Assembly (NCBI GenBank): GCA_022013895.1
Contig: JAKLPK010000075.1
Coordinates: forward strand, 1-37,080
Source of the DNA: Cellulomonas sp.
GTDB taxonomy: Bacteria > Actinomycetota > Actinomycetes > Actinomycetales > Cellulomonadaceae
Reading direction: 5' to 3'
Length of the DNA stretch: 37,080 bases
Position 1 is the stretch's first letter, and each line of letters starts with the position of its first letter. Made by a program: the position numbers and the translations under genes. A model generated the notes under the pieces. The model was not told the DNA's origin. It did no database searches and was given only the letters and a program-made list of their open reading frames with translations. Of the stretch, positions 1-8,488 are shown one piece after another.

Positions 1-93
1 ACGCCCGGTCCCATCCCGAACCCGGAAGCTAAGCCCTTCAGCGCCGATGGTACTGCACCCGCCAGGGTGTGGGAGAGTAGGACGCCGCCGAAC
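1..93 (+). rRNA. rrf: 5S ribosomal RNA, 3' part
   Basis: The first 93 bases match the body and 3' end of an actinobacterial 5S rRNA: the CCATCCCGAACCCGGAAG loop region (about 11-28), the GCGCCGATGGTACTGC segment (about 41-56) and the GGGAGAGTAGGACGCCGCC 3' arm. The 5' strand of the closing helix lies before the window. The 3' end is placed after GCCGCCGAAC, the strand expected to pair with the missing 5' end; it could be off by one or two bases. A terminator hairpin follows 9 bases later, so this is the end of an rRNA operon. Confidence 0.93.
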
Positions 94-101
94 ATCATTC
101 A

Positions 102-142
102 CCGAGAGCCCTTCGCGAAAGCGAAGGGCTCTCGGCATTTCT
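102..142 (+). terminator. Rho-independent terminator of the rRNA operon
   Basis: A perfect 15-bp stem (102-116 with 121-135) closed by a GAAA tetraloop (117-120) and followed by a short T-rich tail (CATTTCT). It lies 9 bases after the 5S rRNA and is the strongest hairpin noticed in the window. The stable GNRA loop and GC-rich stem make termination likely even with a short U tract. Confidence 0.88.
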
Positions 143-321
143 AGACAACACTGATACACCGGTGCGCTGGCATTTGCTGGCCCAGCAACCCCATCGGCTC
201 GACCCCAGGCCACAGCGAAGTCCCCGGACCCCATCGGGGCGTCGCGCGTCGGAGGCCCGCGGACGCAGATCCGGGCGGGGTCTGGGAGACTGTGGCAGGA
301 CCTATGAGGAGCGATACACAC

Positions 322-2514
322 GTGAACACAGAGGACGAGCGGACACCCCGGAACCGGAGCGGTTCTGGCGGGGATTCGGCATCCGATCAGAGCTCGTCCC
401 GTCCGGCTGCGCGCTCGGGCTACCAGGGCGGACGCGATGCGAGTCGGGGGGCCGGAGCCCCGGGCGCTGGTGGACGTGGGCAGGCTCCTGACCGGCAGAG
501 TCGTGGTGGGGCTTCTCGTGACGGACAGCGCGACAATCCTCGTGGTGCGACGGGTGGTACGGGCGGTCGTGGCGCCGGCTCCGGGTATGGCGGGTCGACC
601 GACCGGGGTCGCGCGGGCGGCTTCCGGGCGCCGGCTGGTGGGTCGCAGAACCCGCGGGCGGCCAGCGGCTCGGGTTCCGGTCGGCCCGGAACGTCGGGCG
701 GTGCGCCGGCCCGCGGTGAGCGGAGCAGCGACGCGGGACGGGGCAACGCGGGTCAGTCCCGCACCGGCTCGGGGCGCCAGGCGGGGGGCTGGGGATCGAG
801 CGGCCCGGGCGGTTCCCGTCGCGCTCCGGGCGAGTCCGGTTCCCAGGGTGCAGACCGGACCCGTCCCTGGGAAGGCCGCGAGGCGTCCGGGGGCTGGCAG
901 GGACGCCCCGCCCGTTCGGGCGACGGCGGCGGCGACACCCGCGGCGCCGGTCGGCCGGCCGGGGCGGCGCGACCCGAGGACGGGGGCCGCTCGCAGGGGT
1001 TCGTTCGCGGTGCGTCGAGGTCCGCGGGTCCTCGTGGTGCCGGAGCAGGCGGCGCGAACCTCGGTGGCGACCGTTCGCAGGGCTGGGGCGGAGCTCCGAG
1101 GACCGCAGGTCCGCGGTCGACGCCGGACCGTGAACGTGGCTCTGGCGGTTCGTGGCGTGACGCTCAGTCCAGCGCTGGTCGATCTGACGATCGCCCGCGC
1201 GACGACCGCTGGCGTGACGACCGTGCCGGGGGCGAGCGTCCGCGTAACGACCGTGCCGGGGCGTACCGGTCTGGCACGGGCGGGCGGCCTTGGTCGGGGG
1301 GCGGCGACCGCCGTGAGCCGCGTTCGGAGAACGAGGCGCGCGACCGTCGACCGGCGCAGGATCGTTCCGCGGACCGTCCGGTTCGCAGCGATCGTGGGGC
1401 GCGCCCGCCGGTCGACCGGCGGGATGACCGAGCGGGTTCTGGTCGTGCTGATGGCCGCTCCGCAGCCGAGGCCGCGCGGCCCCCGGAGCATCGCGATGGA
1501 CGATCGCCGCAGTCCCGGGACGGGCGTCCCGGCTCCGTGCGTCGGGACGGTCCTCCGACTGCCGATCGTCGTCCTCCGACTGCCGATCGTCGCGACGGGC
1601 GTGCCGCAGGAGATCGGCGCGAGAGCGGTCGTCCTGGGGCAGCCGGGCGGCCCGCCCGTGCGGGTGGTGCGCGTTTCGAACGACAGGACGCGCCCATGAC
1701 CCGTGCCGACGAGCTGGCACGTGCGGCCGCCGATGCCCGGCGTGCGCTTCGCGAGTCTGAGCCTGAGCTGCCGGACGATGCGCTGTTCTCCGACCTCGAC
1801 CGGGACGTGCGAGGTCGGCTGCGGACGTTGAGCAAGGAGAACGCCGAGACGGTAGGACGTCACCTGGTCATGGTCGGACGGCTGATCGACTCCGATCCGG
1901 AGACCGCCTACCTGCACGCACAGGCAGCGGTCCGTCGCGCGGGCCGGGTGGACGTGGCGCGTGAGGCCGCCGGACTGGCGGCCTACCGCACCGGACGTTT
2001 CGCTGAGGCGCTGCGTGAGCTGCGCACCGTGCGTCGGTTGTCCGGTTCGGCGGAGCATCTTGCGGTCATCGCCGATGCCGAGCGGGGCCTTGGTCGTCCC
2101 GAGCGCGCGCTGGCACTCGCGCAGGACCCGGACGTGGCGTCGCTCTCGCCGGAGGCGGCGGTCGAGCTGGCGATCGTGCTGAGCGGTGCGCGCCTTGACC
2201 TGCACGAACCCGAGGCTGCGGTGGCCGTCCTCTCCTCGGCGGGGGTGCGGGCGGCCGAGGGGCAGCTCGCTGTCAGGGTCGCCCAGGCCCGTGCTGTTGC
2301 GCTCGAGGCGGCCGGTCATGTGGAGCGGTCACGGGCGGAGCTGGTGGGCGTGCCCGAGGCGGCTGCGGCCGACGATGAGGACCTCGACGTGATCGTCTTC
2401 GACCTGGAGGACCAGGATGAGGCCGACGAGGAGGCTGGGGACGCCGGCCCGGTGCAGCCGGGATCGACCGGGACTGCGCTGGACGGGACGGACGAGCAGG
2501 AGGAGCAGGCGTGA
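322..2514 (+). CDS. TPR-repeat protein with long disordered RG/RD-rich N-terminus
   Basis: A 730-residue protein in two parts. Residues 1 to about 455 are low complexity, rich in Arg, Gly, Ser, Asp and Ala (many GGR, RDGR and DRR motifs), hence probably disordered and very basic. Residues from about 459 form an Ala/Leu/Arg-rich helical array of tetratricopeptide type, ending in an acidic tail (about 690-730). It corresponds by position to Rv1691 of M. tuberculosis, the small TPR protein at the head of the tlyA-recN block; that protein lacks such an extension. Function is unknown. RGG-like tails often bind RNA, but that is inference. Start GTG 322 is chosen for the GAGGAG at 306-311 with a 10-base spacer. 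GTG 292 and ATG 304 are alternatives, and ATG 1696 would give only the TPR core. The stop overlaps the next gene's GTG (GTGA). Confidence 0.8.
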   Translation: MNTEDERTPRNRSGSGGDSASDQSSSRPAARSGYQGGRDASRGAGAPGAGGRGQAPDRQSRGGASRDGQRDNPRGATGGTGGRGAGSGYGGSTDRGRAGGFRAPAGGSQNPRAASGSGSGRPGTSGGAPARGERSSDAGRGNAGQSRTGSGRQAGGWGSSGPGGSRRAPGESGSQGADRTRPWEGREASGGWQGRPARSGDGGGDTRGAGRPAGAARPEDGGRSQGFVRGASRSAGPRGAGAGGANLGGDRSQGWGGAPRTAGPRSTPDRERGSGGSWRDAQSSAGRSDDRPRDDRWRDDRAGGERPRNDRAGAYRSGTGGRPWSGGGDRREPRSENEARDRRPAQDRSADRPVRSDRGARPPVDRRDDRAGSGRADGRSAAEAARPPEHRDGRSPQSRDGRPGSVRRDGPPTADRRPPTADRRDGRAAGDRRESGRPGAAGRPARAGGARFERQDAPMTRADELARAAADARRALRESEPELPDDALFSDLDRDVRGRLRTLSKENAETVGRHLVMVGRLIDSDPETAYLHAQAAVRRAGRVDVAREAAGLAAYRTGRFAEALRELRTVRRLSGSAEHLAVIADAERGLGRPERALALAQDPDVASLSPEAAVELAIVLSGARLDLHEPEAAVAVLSSAGVRAAEGQLAVRVAQARAVALEAAGHVERSRAELVGVPEAAAADDEDLDVIVFDLEDQDEADEEAGDAGPVQPGSTGTALDGTDEQEEQA
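1551..1592 (+). repeat. 21-bp tandem duplication inside the RG-rich coding region
   Basis: Two identical, adjacent 21-bp units (1551-1571 and 1572-1592), starting TCCTCCGACTGCC. In the reading frame they add a second copy of the heptapeptide PPTADRR. The perfect identity points to a recent in-frame duplication in a disordered, length-tolerant region. Confidence 0.85.
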
Positions 2515-3529
2515 AGCTCGGTCTCGAGGCATGCGACCGACCGCTGAGCGTCGCGTACGACCTGGCGCTCGTCGACCTCGACGGGGTGACGTATCGGGGC
2601 CACCTGCCCATCGACGGCGCCGCACCGGCGTTGGCGGGCGCACGCGAGGCCGGGATGCGGGTGCTGTTCGTCACGAACAACGCCTCCCGCGAGCCGCAGA
2701 CCGTCGCCGACCAGCTCGTGGGTCTGGGTATCGCGGCACAGCCTCAGGAGATTCTCACAGCGGCACAGGCGGCGGCCCTCACGCTGCGCGCCCGGCTCGA
2801 ACCGGGTGTGAAGGTGCTGGTCGTGGGGGCGCAGGGGTTGCGAACGGCAGTTGCCGCGGAAGGTTTCGTCGTCGTGGACTCGGCTGACGACGGTCCCGCG
2901 GCCGTCGTCCAGGGCTTCGGGCCGCAGCTGGGCTGGGCGGAGCTGGCCGAGGCGTCGTACGCGATCGCCGCCGGGGCCTGGTACGTCGCGTCCAACCTCG
3001 ACAAGAGCCTGCCGACCGCCCGTGGGTACGCCCCGGGAACGGGGCCCTCGTCGCGGCTGTGGTCGCTGCCACCGGGGTCGAGCCGGACAGCTCGGGCAAA
3101 CCGTCGCCCGAGCTCTACCGGATCGGTGTCGAGCGGGCCGGCGGGAAGAGACCGCTGGTGGTCGGCGACCGGCTGGACACCGATCTGGCGGGTGCGCGGG
3201 CGGGCGGCCTTCCGGGACTGCACGTGCTCACGGGGGTGAGCAGCGGGCGCGACGACGTCCTTGCCGGCCCGCACGAGCGGCCGACGTTCGTGGGCGCCGA
3301 TCTGCGGGCGCTGCTCGACCCGCACCCCGTGCCGACCCCGGGTGCCGAGGACTGGTGGGTCTGCCGCGAGGCGGGTGCTCGGGTCCGTGACGGTGCGCTC
3401 GAGCTGCACGGCGATCCCGCCGACCTGGACGTCCTACGGGCGGCGTGCGCCGCTGCGTGGGCGACGGTCGACACCGGCGGGACGGTTGACGCATCGACGG
3501 TCCCCGACCTGGGTCCTCGTCCACACTGA
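2511..3529 (+). pseudogene. HAD-IIA family phosphatase, interrupted by a single-base frameshift
   Basis: This is a HAD-superfamily IIA hydrolase (NagD/phosphoglycolate phosphatase type, position of Rv1692) that would be about 339 residues if read through. The N-terminal part (2511 to about 3037) has motif I DLDGVTYRG and motif II VTNN. The C-terminal part continues one frame back (from about 3035), beginning GNGALVAAVVAATG, and carries motif III (GKPSPELY) and motif IV (GDRLDTD). No catalytic motif is lost, but the two halves are out of frame by one base near CCCCGGGAAC (3031-3040), where one base is missing relative to the expected Pro-Gly-Asn-Gly reading. Unrepaired, translation would end at 3239 after a nonsense tail. 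It may be a sequencing error, a true mutation or -1 frameshifting. GTG 2511 overlaps the upstream stop. Confidence 0.85.
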
Positions 3530-3606
3530 GCTTCGTCCACACCGGGCCCCGCCCAGACGGAGCCCCGCCCCACCGGGGCTCGTCCACACCGGGGTTCGTC
3601 CACACC
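3517..3606 (+). repeat. Four copies of TCGTCCACAC(C/T) after the HAD gene
   Basis: An 11-base motif TCGTCCACACC occurs at 3517 (last base T), 3533, 3580 and 3596, that is two pairs each 16 bases apart. The first copy lies within the end of the HAD gene. A related GTCCACACCGGGCT occurs at 3827-3840 inside the next gene. Between the pairs, 3561-3580 forms a 7-bp hairpin (AGCCCCG/CGGGGCT) without a T tract. Function is unknown; it could be a decayed repeat or a transcription pause or termination region. Confidence 0.6.
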
Positions 3607-3644
3607 CACCGCGCCCGGGGCGACGGTCGCGTCGGTGGTGGCCG

Positions 3645-3650
3645 GTAGCG
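3645..3650 (+). promoter_or_regulatory. Possible -10 box for the small gene-tlyA-nadK-recN unit
   Basis: TAGCGT fits the actinobacterial TANNNT -10 pattern and lies 33 bases before the chosen start of the small gene, in the only sizeable gap of this part of the block. No clear -35 element is visible 17 bases upstream, so the call is weak. Confidence 0.3.
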
Positions 3651-3682
3651 TGGTGGTTCGTAGGCGGATCAACGGAGGTGCG

Positions 3683-3880
3683 GTGGACGAGATGACGGAT
3701 GCGGACCACCCGACGGACAGTGCCGACCTGCCGACCACCGGCGACCGCGAAGTCGACGGGGTCCTCGCGCGCCTGGCCGACGTCGCCGACCAGCCGCTGC
3801 GTGCTCATGTGGCGGCGTTCGACGCTGTCCACACCGGGCTGCAGGACCGCCTTGCCGAGGCCGACGGGGCGGTTCGGTGA
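3683..3880 (+). CDS. Small conserved protein of the tlyA locus (position of Rv1693)
   Basis: A 65-residue acidic protein with no recognised domain. Its C-terminal half (ARLADVADQPLRAHVAAF onward) looks like one or two amphipathic helices. It sits exactly where M. tuberculosis has the tiny unannotated gene Rv1693, and it ends in a GTGA overlap with tlyA, which argues for translation. GTG 3683 is preferred because GGAGG (3674-3678) lies just upstream, although the 4-base spacer is short. ATG 3692 (13-base spacer) is an alternative. Upstream in-frame extension to 3635 would run through the promoter-like region and is less likely. Function unknown; translational coupling suggests a link with TlyA. 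Confidence 0.7.
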   Translation: MDEMTDADHPTDSADLPTTGDREVDGVLARLADVADQPLRAHVAAFDAVHTGLQDRLAEADGAVR

Positions 3881-4680
3881 GCGCACGCCTGGATGTCGTC
3901 CTCGTCGCCCGAGGACTGGCCCGCTCCCGGCGGCACGCCGGGGAGCTGGTGCACGCCGGGCGGGTAGCGGTGGACGGAACGACCGCGCGCAGACCAGCGG
4001 TCCCGGTCGACCCTGCGGCACCGGTCGAGGTGCTGGCCGATCCGCTCGACCAGGGCTTCGCCTCCCGGGCCGCGCACAAGCTCGAGGGCGCGTTCCAGGC
4101 ATGGGGGACCGAGGGCCCCACGGTCGACGGCGTGGACTGCCTCGACGTCGGCGCCAGCACGGGTGGGTTCACCGATGTCCTGCTCCGTCGTGGCGCACGG
4201 CACATCGTCGCGATCGATGTCGGTCACGGGCAGCTGGTCGAGCGCCTGGTGAACGATCCGCGCGTGGAGCTGCGGGAGGGCGTCAACGCACGACATCTGC
4301 GAGCCGGTGACGTCGATCCGGCGCCCGGGCTGGTGGTCGCCGACCTGTCGTTCATCTCGTTGCGACTGGTGCTGCCCGCCATGGTCGCGGTGGCCCGGCC
4401 GGGCGCCGAGCTCGTGGTTCTGGTGAAGCCCCAGTTCGAGGTCGGCCGTGAACGGCTCGGACCGGGTGGGGTGGTGCGTGACCGAGAGCTGCACCGGGCT
4501 GCGCTCGGTGACGTGGTGACGTGCGCGCACGAGTCCGGTGCCGTCGTGCGTGGGTTGCGGGCCAGCACGCTGCCCGGGCCGGCGGGCAACCTGGAGTACC
4601 CGCTGTGGCTGAGCCTCGCGTCGGAACCCGAACCTGATGTCGCGGCGCTGATCGACCATGTCGTCGGTGGTCAGGGATGA
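3877..4680 (+). CDS. tlyA: TlyA family rRNA 2'-O-methyltransferase
   Basis: A 267-residue TlyA protein. Members methylate the ribose 2'-OH of C1409 in 16S rRNA (and often C1920 in 23S rRNA), which sets sensitivity to capreomycin-type drugs. An S4 RNA-binding domain covers residues 1-60 (RLDVVLVARGLARSRRHAGE). The FtsJ-like Rossmann methyltransferase follows, with SAM motif CLDVGASTGGFTD (88-100). The K-D-K-E catalytic set is recognisable: K68 in AAHKLEG, the D of ADLSFIS, the K of LVKPQFE and a later Glu. Length is normal for the family. GTG 3877 overlaps the previous stop by 4 bases, and the TGA overlaps the ATG of the NAD kinase gene. Known members of this locus are co-transcribed with nadK and recN. 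Confidence 0.95.
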   Translation: MSARLDVVLVARGLARSRRHAGELVHAGRVAVDGTTARRPAVPVDPAAPVEVLADPLDQGFASRAAHKLEGAFQAWGTEGPTVDGVDCLDVGASTGGFTDVLLRRGARHIVAIDVGHGQLVERLVNDPRVELREGVNARHLRAGDVDPAPGLVVADLSFISLRLVLPAMVAVARPGAELVVLVKPQFEVGRERLGPGGVVRDRELHRAALGDVVTCAHESGAVVRGLRASTLPGPAGNLEYPLWLSLASEPEPDVAALIDHVVGGQG

Positions 4681-5540
4681 ACCCGCGCGCGATCGTCGTC
4701 ACCCATCGGCGGCGGCAGGAGGCGATCGACGCCACCACGGTGGTGCTGCGTGAGCTCGCTGCGGCCGGGGTCGAGCCCGTGCTCGTCACGGATGAGGACA
4801 CCGTGGCCGACCTCGGGGTCTTCTCGCTGGCTGTGGTGCTCGGCGGAGACGGGACCATTCTGCGCGCGGCCGAGCTGACCCGGGACATCGGTGTGCCGTT
4901 GCTGGGCGTGAACCTCGGGCACGTCGGCTTCCTTGCCGCCATCGAACCGGACGATGTGGCCGATGCGGTGCGGCGGCTGACCTCGGGAGACTTCGAGGTC
5001 GAGGAACGCCACACCATCGATGTCCACGTCACCCATGTCGACGGGTCCACCTGGGACGGCTGGGCCCTCAACGAGGCGGCGCTGGAGAAGACGGACCCGG
5101 CGCGCATGGTGGAGGTGCTGGTCGAGGTCGACGCCCGACCGCTGGAGACGTTCGGCTGCGACGGGATCGTGGTCGCCACCCCGACCGGCTCCACAGCGCA
5201 CGCCTTCTCCGGTGGGGGACCCGTGGTGTGGCCCGATGTCGAGGGCACCATCGTCGTGCCGATCGCCGCCCACGCGCTGTTCGCCCGCCCCCTCGTGGTC
5301 GGGCCGCACAGCCTGGTGGCGCTCGAGGTCACCGCGGAGACGTCCTCGGGTGCGCTGCTGACCTGTGACGGCCGACGGGCGTGCCCGGTCGGGCCGGGTG
5401 ACCGCATCGAGGTGCGGGGGCACGGGACCCCGGTCCGTCTCGCGCGGCTGACCCCCGCCCCGTTCACGACCCGGCTGGTGCACAAGTTCGCGCTGTCCGT
5501 CGAGGGGTGGCGCGGCCGGCCGCCCGGGCGTCCCTCGTGA
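4677..5540 (+). CDS. nadK: NAD kinase
   Basis: A 287-residue ATP/polyphosphate-NAD kinase that makes NADP from NAD in the cytosol. Diagnostic motifs are present: GGDGT at 56-60, NLGHVGFLA at about 79-87, the NE/D region (ALNEAALEK), and the long Gly-rich NAD-binding motif GCDGIVVATPTGSTAH, followed by a conserved beta-sandwich C-terminus. Length is typical of actinobacterial PpnK. It starts with ATGA overlapping the tlyA stop and ends in GTGA overlapping the likely recN start, so it lies in the middle of a tightly coupled unit. Confidence 0.97.
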   Translation: MNPRAIVVTHRRRQEAIDATTVVLRELAAAGVEPVLVTDEDTVADLGVFSLAVVLGGDGTILRAAELTRDIGVPLLGVNLGHVGFLAAIEPDDVADAVRRLTSGDFEVEERHTIDVHVTHVDGSTWDGWALNEAALEKTDPARMVEVLVEVDARPLETFGCDGIVVATPTGSTAHAFSGGGPVVWPDVEGTIVVPIAAHALFARPLVVGPHSLVALEVTAETSSGALLTCDGRRACPVGPGDRIEVRGHGTPVRLARLTPAPFTTRLVHKFALSVEGWRGRPPGRPS

Positions 5541-7261
5541 TCAGCGAGCTGCGGATCGCCGACCTCGGGGTGATCGCGGACGCGCAGGTGCAGCTGCACC
5601 CCGGTCTGACCGTGCTGACCGGCGAGACCGGCGCCGGCAAGACGATGGTGCTGACCGCCCTTCGGCTGCTGCTCGGTGGTCGCGCGGATGCCGCGTTGGT
5701 GCGACCTCAGGCGGCCTCGGCGAGCGTCGAGGGCAGGGTTGAGCTGCCGGCCGGCGCGGCCGCCCTCACGCTCGCGCAGGACGCCGGTGCCCAGCTCGAC
5801 GACGACGGTTCGTTGCTGCTGGTCCGGACCGTGACGGCGGGGACCGACGGCGGTCCGGGGCGTTCGCGGGCCTACCTCGGGGGTCGATCGGTGCCGCAGG
5901 CCGTGCTCGCCGAGCTCGCCAGCAGCATCGTCACCGTGCACGGGCAGGCGGACCAGGCTCGGCTGCGCTCACCGGCGCGGCAGCGTGAGGCGCTCGACGC
6001 GTTCTGCGGCGTGGCGCACGCCGAGCTCCTCGCCGAGCACCGTGAGCTGTGGGCGGCCCGCTCACAGGTCTCGACCGAGCTCGCCGACCTGGTGACGCGG
6101 GCCACCGAACGGGCTCGTGAGGCCGAGCTGTTGCGGCTCGGCCTGGCGGAGGTGGAACGCATCGCCCCGACGCCCCGGGAAGACGTGGCACTGGTCGAGC
6201 TGGTCGAACGGCTCTCCCACGCGGAAGATCTGAGATCCGCCGCCGTCCTGGCCCACGAGGCGCTCGCCGGGGATGACGAGGCGCGGCCCGGCGCCGGCCT
6301 CGCGGTCGACAGCGCGTTGCGGGCGTTGCAGCATGCCGCGGTGCACGACCCCACGCTCGGTCCGTTGGCCACCCGGGTCGCCGAGATCGGGTACCTGCTC
6401 GCCGATGCGGCGACCGATCTGTCCGGCTACCTGGACGGGGTGCAGGCGGACCCGCAGGGGCTGGAACGTGCCCAGCAGCGCCGTGCCGAGCTGGCCACCC
6501 TCACCCGCGCCTACGGCTCGGACGTGGACCAGGTGCTGGCGTGGGCGGGTGAGGCCGGGCTTCGACTGGCCGAGCTCGACGGTGGTCAGGACACGATCGA
6601 CCTGCTCGCGGCACGCCTCGCCGACCTCGACCGGGCGGTGGCGCAGGCGCAGAGCCGGATCAGCGAGGGTCGCCGGGCGGGTGCGCAGCGTCTCGCGCAG
6701 GCGGTCACCGCCGAGCTCGCCGGGCTCGCGATGGCCGGTGCCCACCTCGAGCTCGCCGTGCGGCCGGCCGAGCCGTCGGCGCACGGAGCCGATGAGGTGG
6801 AGATGCTCCTGGTCGCCCATCCCGGTGCGCCGGCGCTGCCGCTGGCGCGCAGCGCCTCGGGCGGTGAGCTGTCCCGCGTCATGCTCGCGCTGGAGGTGAG
6901 CCTGGCGGGGGCGACGGCCACGGGCGCCGCGGGCACGACCTTCGTGTTCGACGAGGTCGATGCCGGGGTCGGCGGTCGGGCGGCGCTCGAGGTGGGTCGC
7001 CGCCTCGCGGCCCTGGCCGCGACGGCCCAGGTGCTCGTCGTCACCCATCTGGCGCAGGTGGCGGCCTTCGCCGACCGTCATCTCGTGGTCACCAAGTCGA
7101 CCTCCGACGGCGCCGAGGTCGTCACGGCCTCCGGTGTCCGGGTGGTCGACGGGCCGCAGCGGGTGGCCGAGCTCGCGCGCATGCTGTCCGGCCAAGAGAC
7201 CTCCGCCACAGCCCTCGCCCACGCCGCCGAGCTCCTGGGGCTCGCCGACGTGGGACGATGA
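5537..7261 (+). CDS. recN: DNA repair protein RecN
   Basis: A 574-residue SMC-like ATPase for double-strand-break repair. Walker A GETGAGKT is at residues 29-36. A long alpha-helical, Ala/Glu/Arg-rich central part forms the coiled coil. The ABC signature (ASGGELSRVMLALE) and Walker B (TTFVFDEVDAGVGG) come near the C-terminus, then the H-loop (VVTHLAQVAAFAD). GTG 5537 is chosen because it gives the standard RecN N-terminus (ISELRIADLGVI) and a 4-base overlap with the nadK stop; an in-frame GTG at 5507 would add ten residues overlapping nadK. In M. tuberculosis the homologue Rv1696 has the same neighbours. No LexA box is visible directly upstream, so it is probably expressed with nadK. Confidence 0.96.
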   Translation: MISELRIADLGVIADAQVQLHPGLTVLTGETGAGKTMVLTALRLLLGGRADAALVRPQAASASVEGRVELPAGAAALTLAQDAGAQLDDDGSLLLVRTVTAGTDGGPGRSRAYLGGRSVPQAVLAELASSIVTVHGQADQARLRSPARQREALDAFCGVAHAELLAEHRELWAARSQVSTELADLVTRATERAREAELLRLGLAEVERIAPTPREDVALVELVERLSHAEDLRSAAVLAHEALAGDDEARPGAGLAVDSALRALQHAAVHDPTLGPLATRVAEIGYLLADAATDLSGYLDGVQADPQGLERAQQRRAELATLTRAYGSDVDQVLAWAGEAGLRLAELDGGQDTIDLLAARLADLDRAVAQAQSRISEGRRAGAQRLAQAVTAELAGLAMAGAHLELAVRPAEPSAHGADEVEMLLVAHPGAPALPLARSASGGELSRVMLALEVSLAGATATGAAGTTFVFDEVDAGVGGRAALEVGRRLAALAATAQVLVVTHLAQVAAFADRHLVVTKSTSDGAEVVTASGVRVVDGPQRVAELARMLSGQETSATALAHAAELLGLADVGR

Positions 7262-7267
7262 ACCTCG

Positions 7268-8455
7268 ATGAGAGTGTTCCAGCGTAAGCAGACCCACCAT
7301 GCCCAGACCGGCATCGTCGTCGGCCCGGCCCGGGTCGACGCCCGGACCAAGTCCCTGACCAAACGACTTCGACCGGGTGACGTCGCCGTCATCGACCACC
7401 TCGACCTGGACCGTGTCTCGGCCGAAGCCTTGGTCGCGTGCCGACCCGCGGCGGTCCTCAACGCCTCCCGGTCGACCTCGGGGCGTTACCCGAACCTCGG
7501 TCCGGAGATCCTGGTCGAGGCCGGGATCCCGCTCATCGACGATCTGGGACCCGACGTCATGGCGGTGCCCGAGGGCCGTGAGCTCCACCTCGAGGGCGGT
7601 GCTGTCCACGACGGTGAGCAGCTGGTCGCGGAGGGCGTCGCCCAGGACGCGGGCACGGTCGCCGCGGCGCTGGAGGATGCGCGCGCCGGGCTGTCGAGCC
7701 AGCTCGAGTCGTTCGCGGCCAACACGATGGACTACCTGCGCCGCGAGCGCGCGCTGCTGCTCGACGGTGTCGGGGTCCCGGACATCGCGACGGTCATCGA
7801 CGGCCGCCACGTGCTGATCGTCGTGCGCGGCTACCACTACAAGGACGACCTGGTCACGTTGCGCTCGTACATCCGCGAGTGCCGGCCGGTGCTCATCGGG
7901 GTCGACGGCGGCGCCGACGCGATCCTCGAGGCCGGCTGGCGGCCCCAGATGATCGTCGGGGACATGGACTCCGTCTCCGACAAGGCGCTCACCTGCGGCG
8001 CCGAGGTGGTGGTGCACGCCTACCGGGACGGCCGCGCGCCCGGCCTCAGCCGGGTCGAGCAGCTCGGCGTCCCGTACGTGCTCTTTCCCGCCACGGGGAC
8101 CAGCGAGGACGTCGCCATGCTGCTGGCCGACGACAAGGGTGCCGAGCTCATCGTCGCCGTCGGCACGCACGCGACCCTGGTCGAGTTCCTCGACAAGGGG
8201 CGTTCGGGGATGGCCAGCACCTTCCTCACGAGGCTGCGGGTCGGTGGCAAGCTCGTCGATGCCAAGGGCGTCTCGCGCCTGTACCGCCAACGAATCTCGA
8301 ACCTGCAGCTTGTGGCGCTCGTCGCCTCCGGCCTGGTGGCCCTGTTCATCGCGCTGGCCTCCACCGCTGCCGGGCAGACCCTGCTCGGCCTGGGCGGGGC
8401 GCGCTGGGACGACCTGATCTCCTGGGTGGTCGGCCTGTTCACCAGTGCCCGCTAA
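7268..8455 (+). CDS. steA: SteA-like cytokinetic ring/envelope protein
   Basis: A 395-residue protein of the Rv1697/SteA family. In Corynebacterium glutamicum SteA acts with SteB at the division site in cell separation. The N-terminal and middle parts (to about residue 330) are soluble and resemble a thiamine pyrophosphokinase-type fold, with GVDGGADAILEAGWRPQMIVGDMDS as the recognisable core. One or two hydrophobic segments lie near the C-terminus (about 343-390, LVALVASGLVALFIALAS). It starts six bases after recN with no good Shine-Dalgarno sequence, so translation is probably coupled. SteB follows after 33 bases, the expected pairing. That its TPK-like domain is catalytic is not established. 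Confidence 0.88.
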   Translation: MRVFQRKQTHHAQTGIVVGPARVDARTKSLTKRLRPGDVAVIDHLDLDRVSAEALVACRPAAVLNASRSTSGRYPNLGPEILVEAGIPLIDDLGPDVMAVPEGRELHLEGGAVHDGEQLVAEGVAQDAGTVAAALEDARAGLSSQLESFAANTMDYLRRERALLLDGVGVPDIATVIDGRHVLIVVRGYHYKDDLVTLRSYIRECRPVLIGVDGGADAILEAGWRPQMIVGDMDSVSDKALTCGAEVVVHAYRDGRAPGLSRVEQLGVPYVLFPATGTSEDVAMLLADDKGAELIVAVGTHATLVEFLDKGRSGMASTFLTRLRVGGKLVDAKGVSRLYRQRISNLQLVALVASGLVALFIALASTAAGQTLLGLGGARWDDLISWVVGLFTSAR

Positions 8456-8488
8456 CCCATCCTCCGACCGAGACCGAGAGCTGTTCAC

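Noticed and set aside
174..188. Hairpin TTGCTG-GCC-CAGCAA after the rRNA terminator
   Set aside because: The six-base stem has no T tract and no link to a gene; probably chance. No tRNA-like fold was found in 143-321.
302..1720. Long open frame on the minus strand, and another plus-strand frame at 437-1699, over the RG-rich gene
   Set aside because: Both are rich in Arg/Pro/Ala with no motif, as expected for off-frame reading of GC-rich DNA. The chosen frame has a good ribosome site and leads into the TPR domain.
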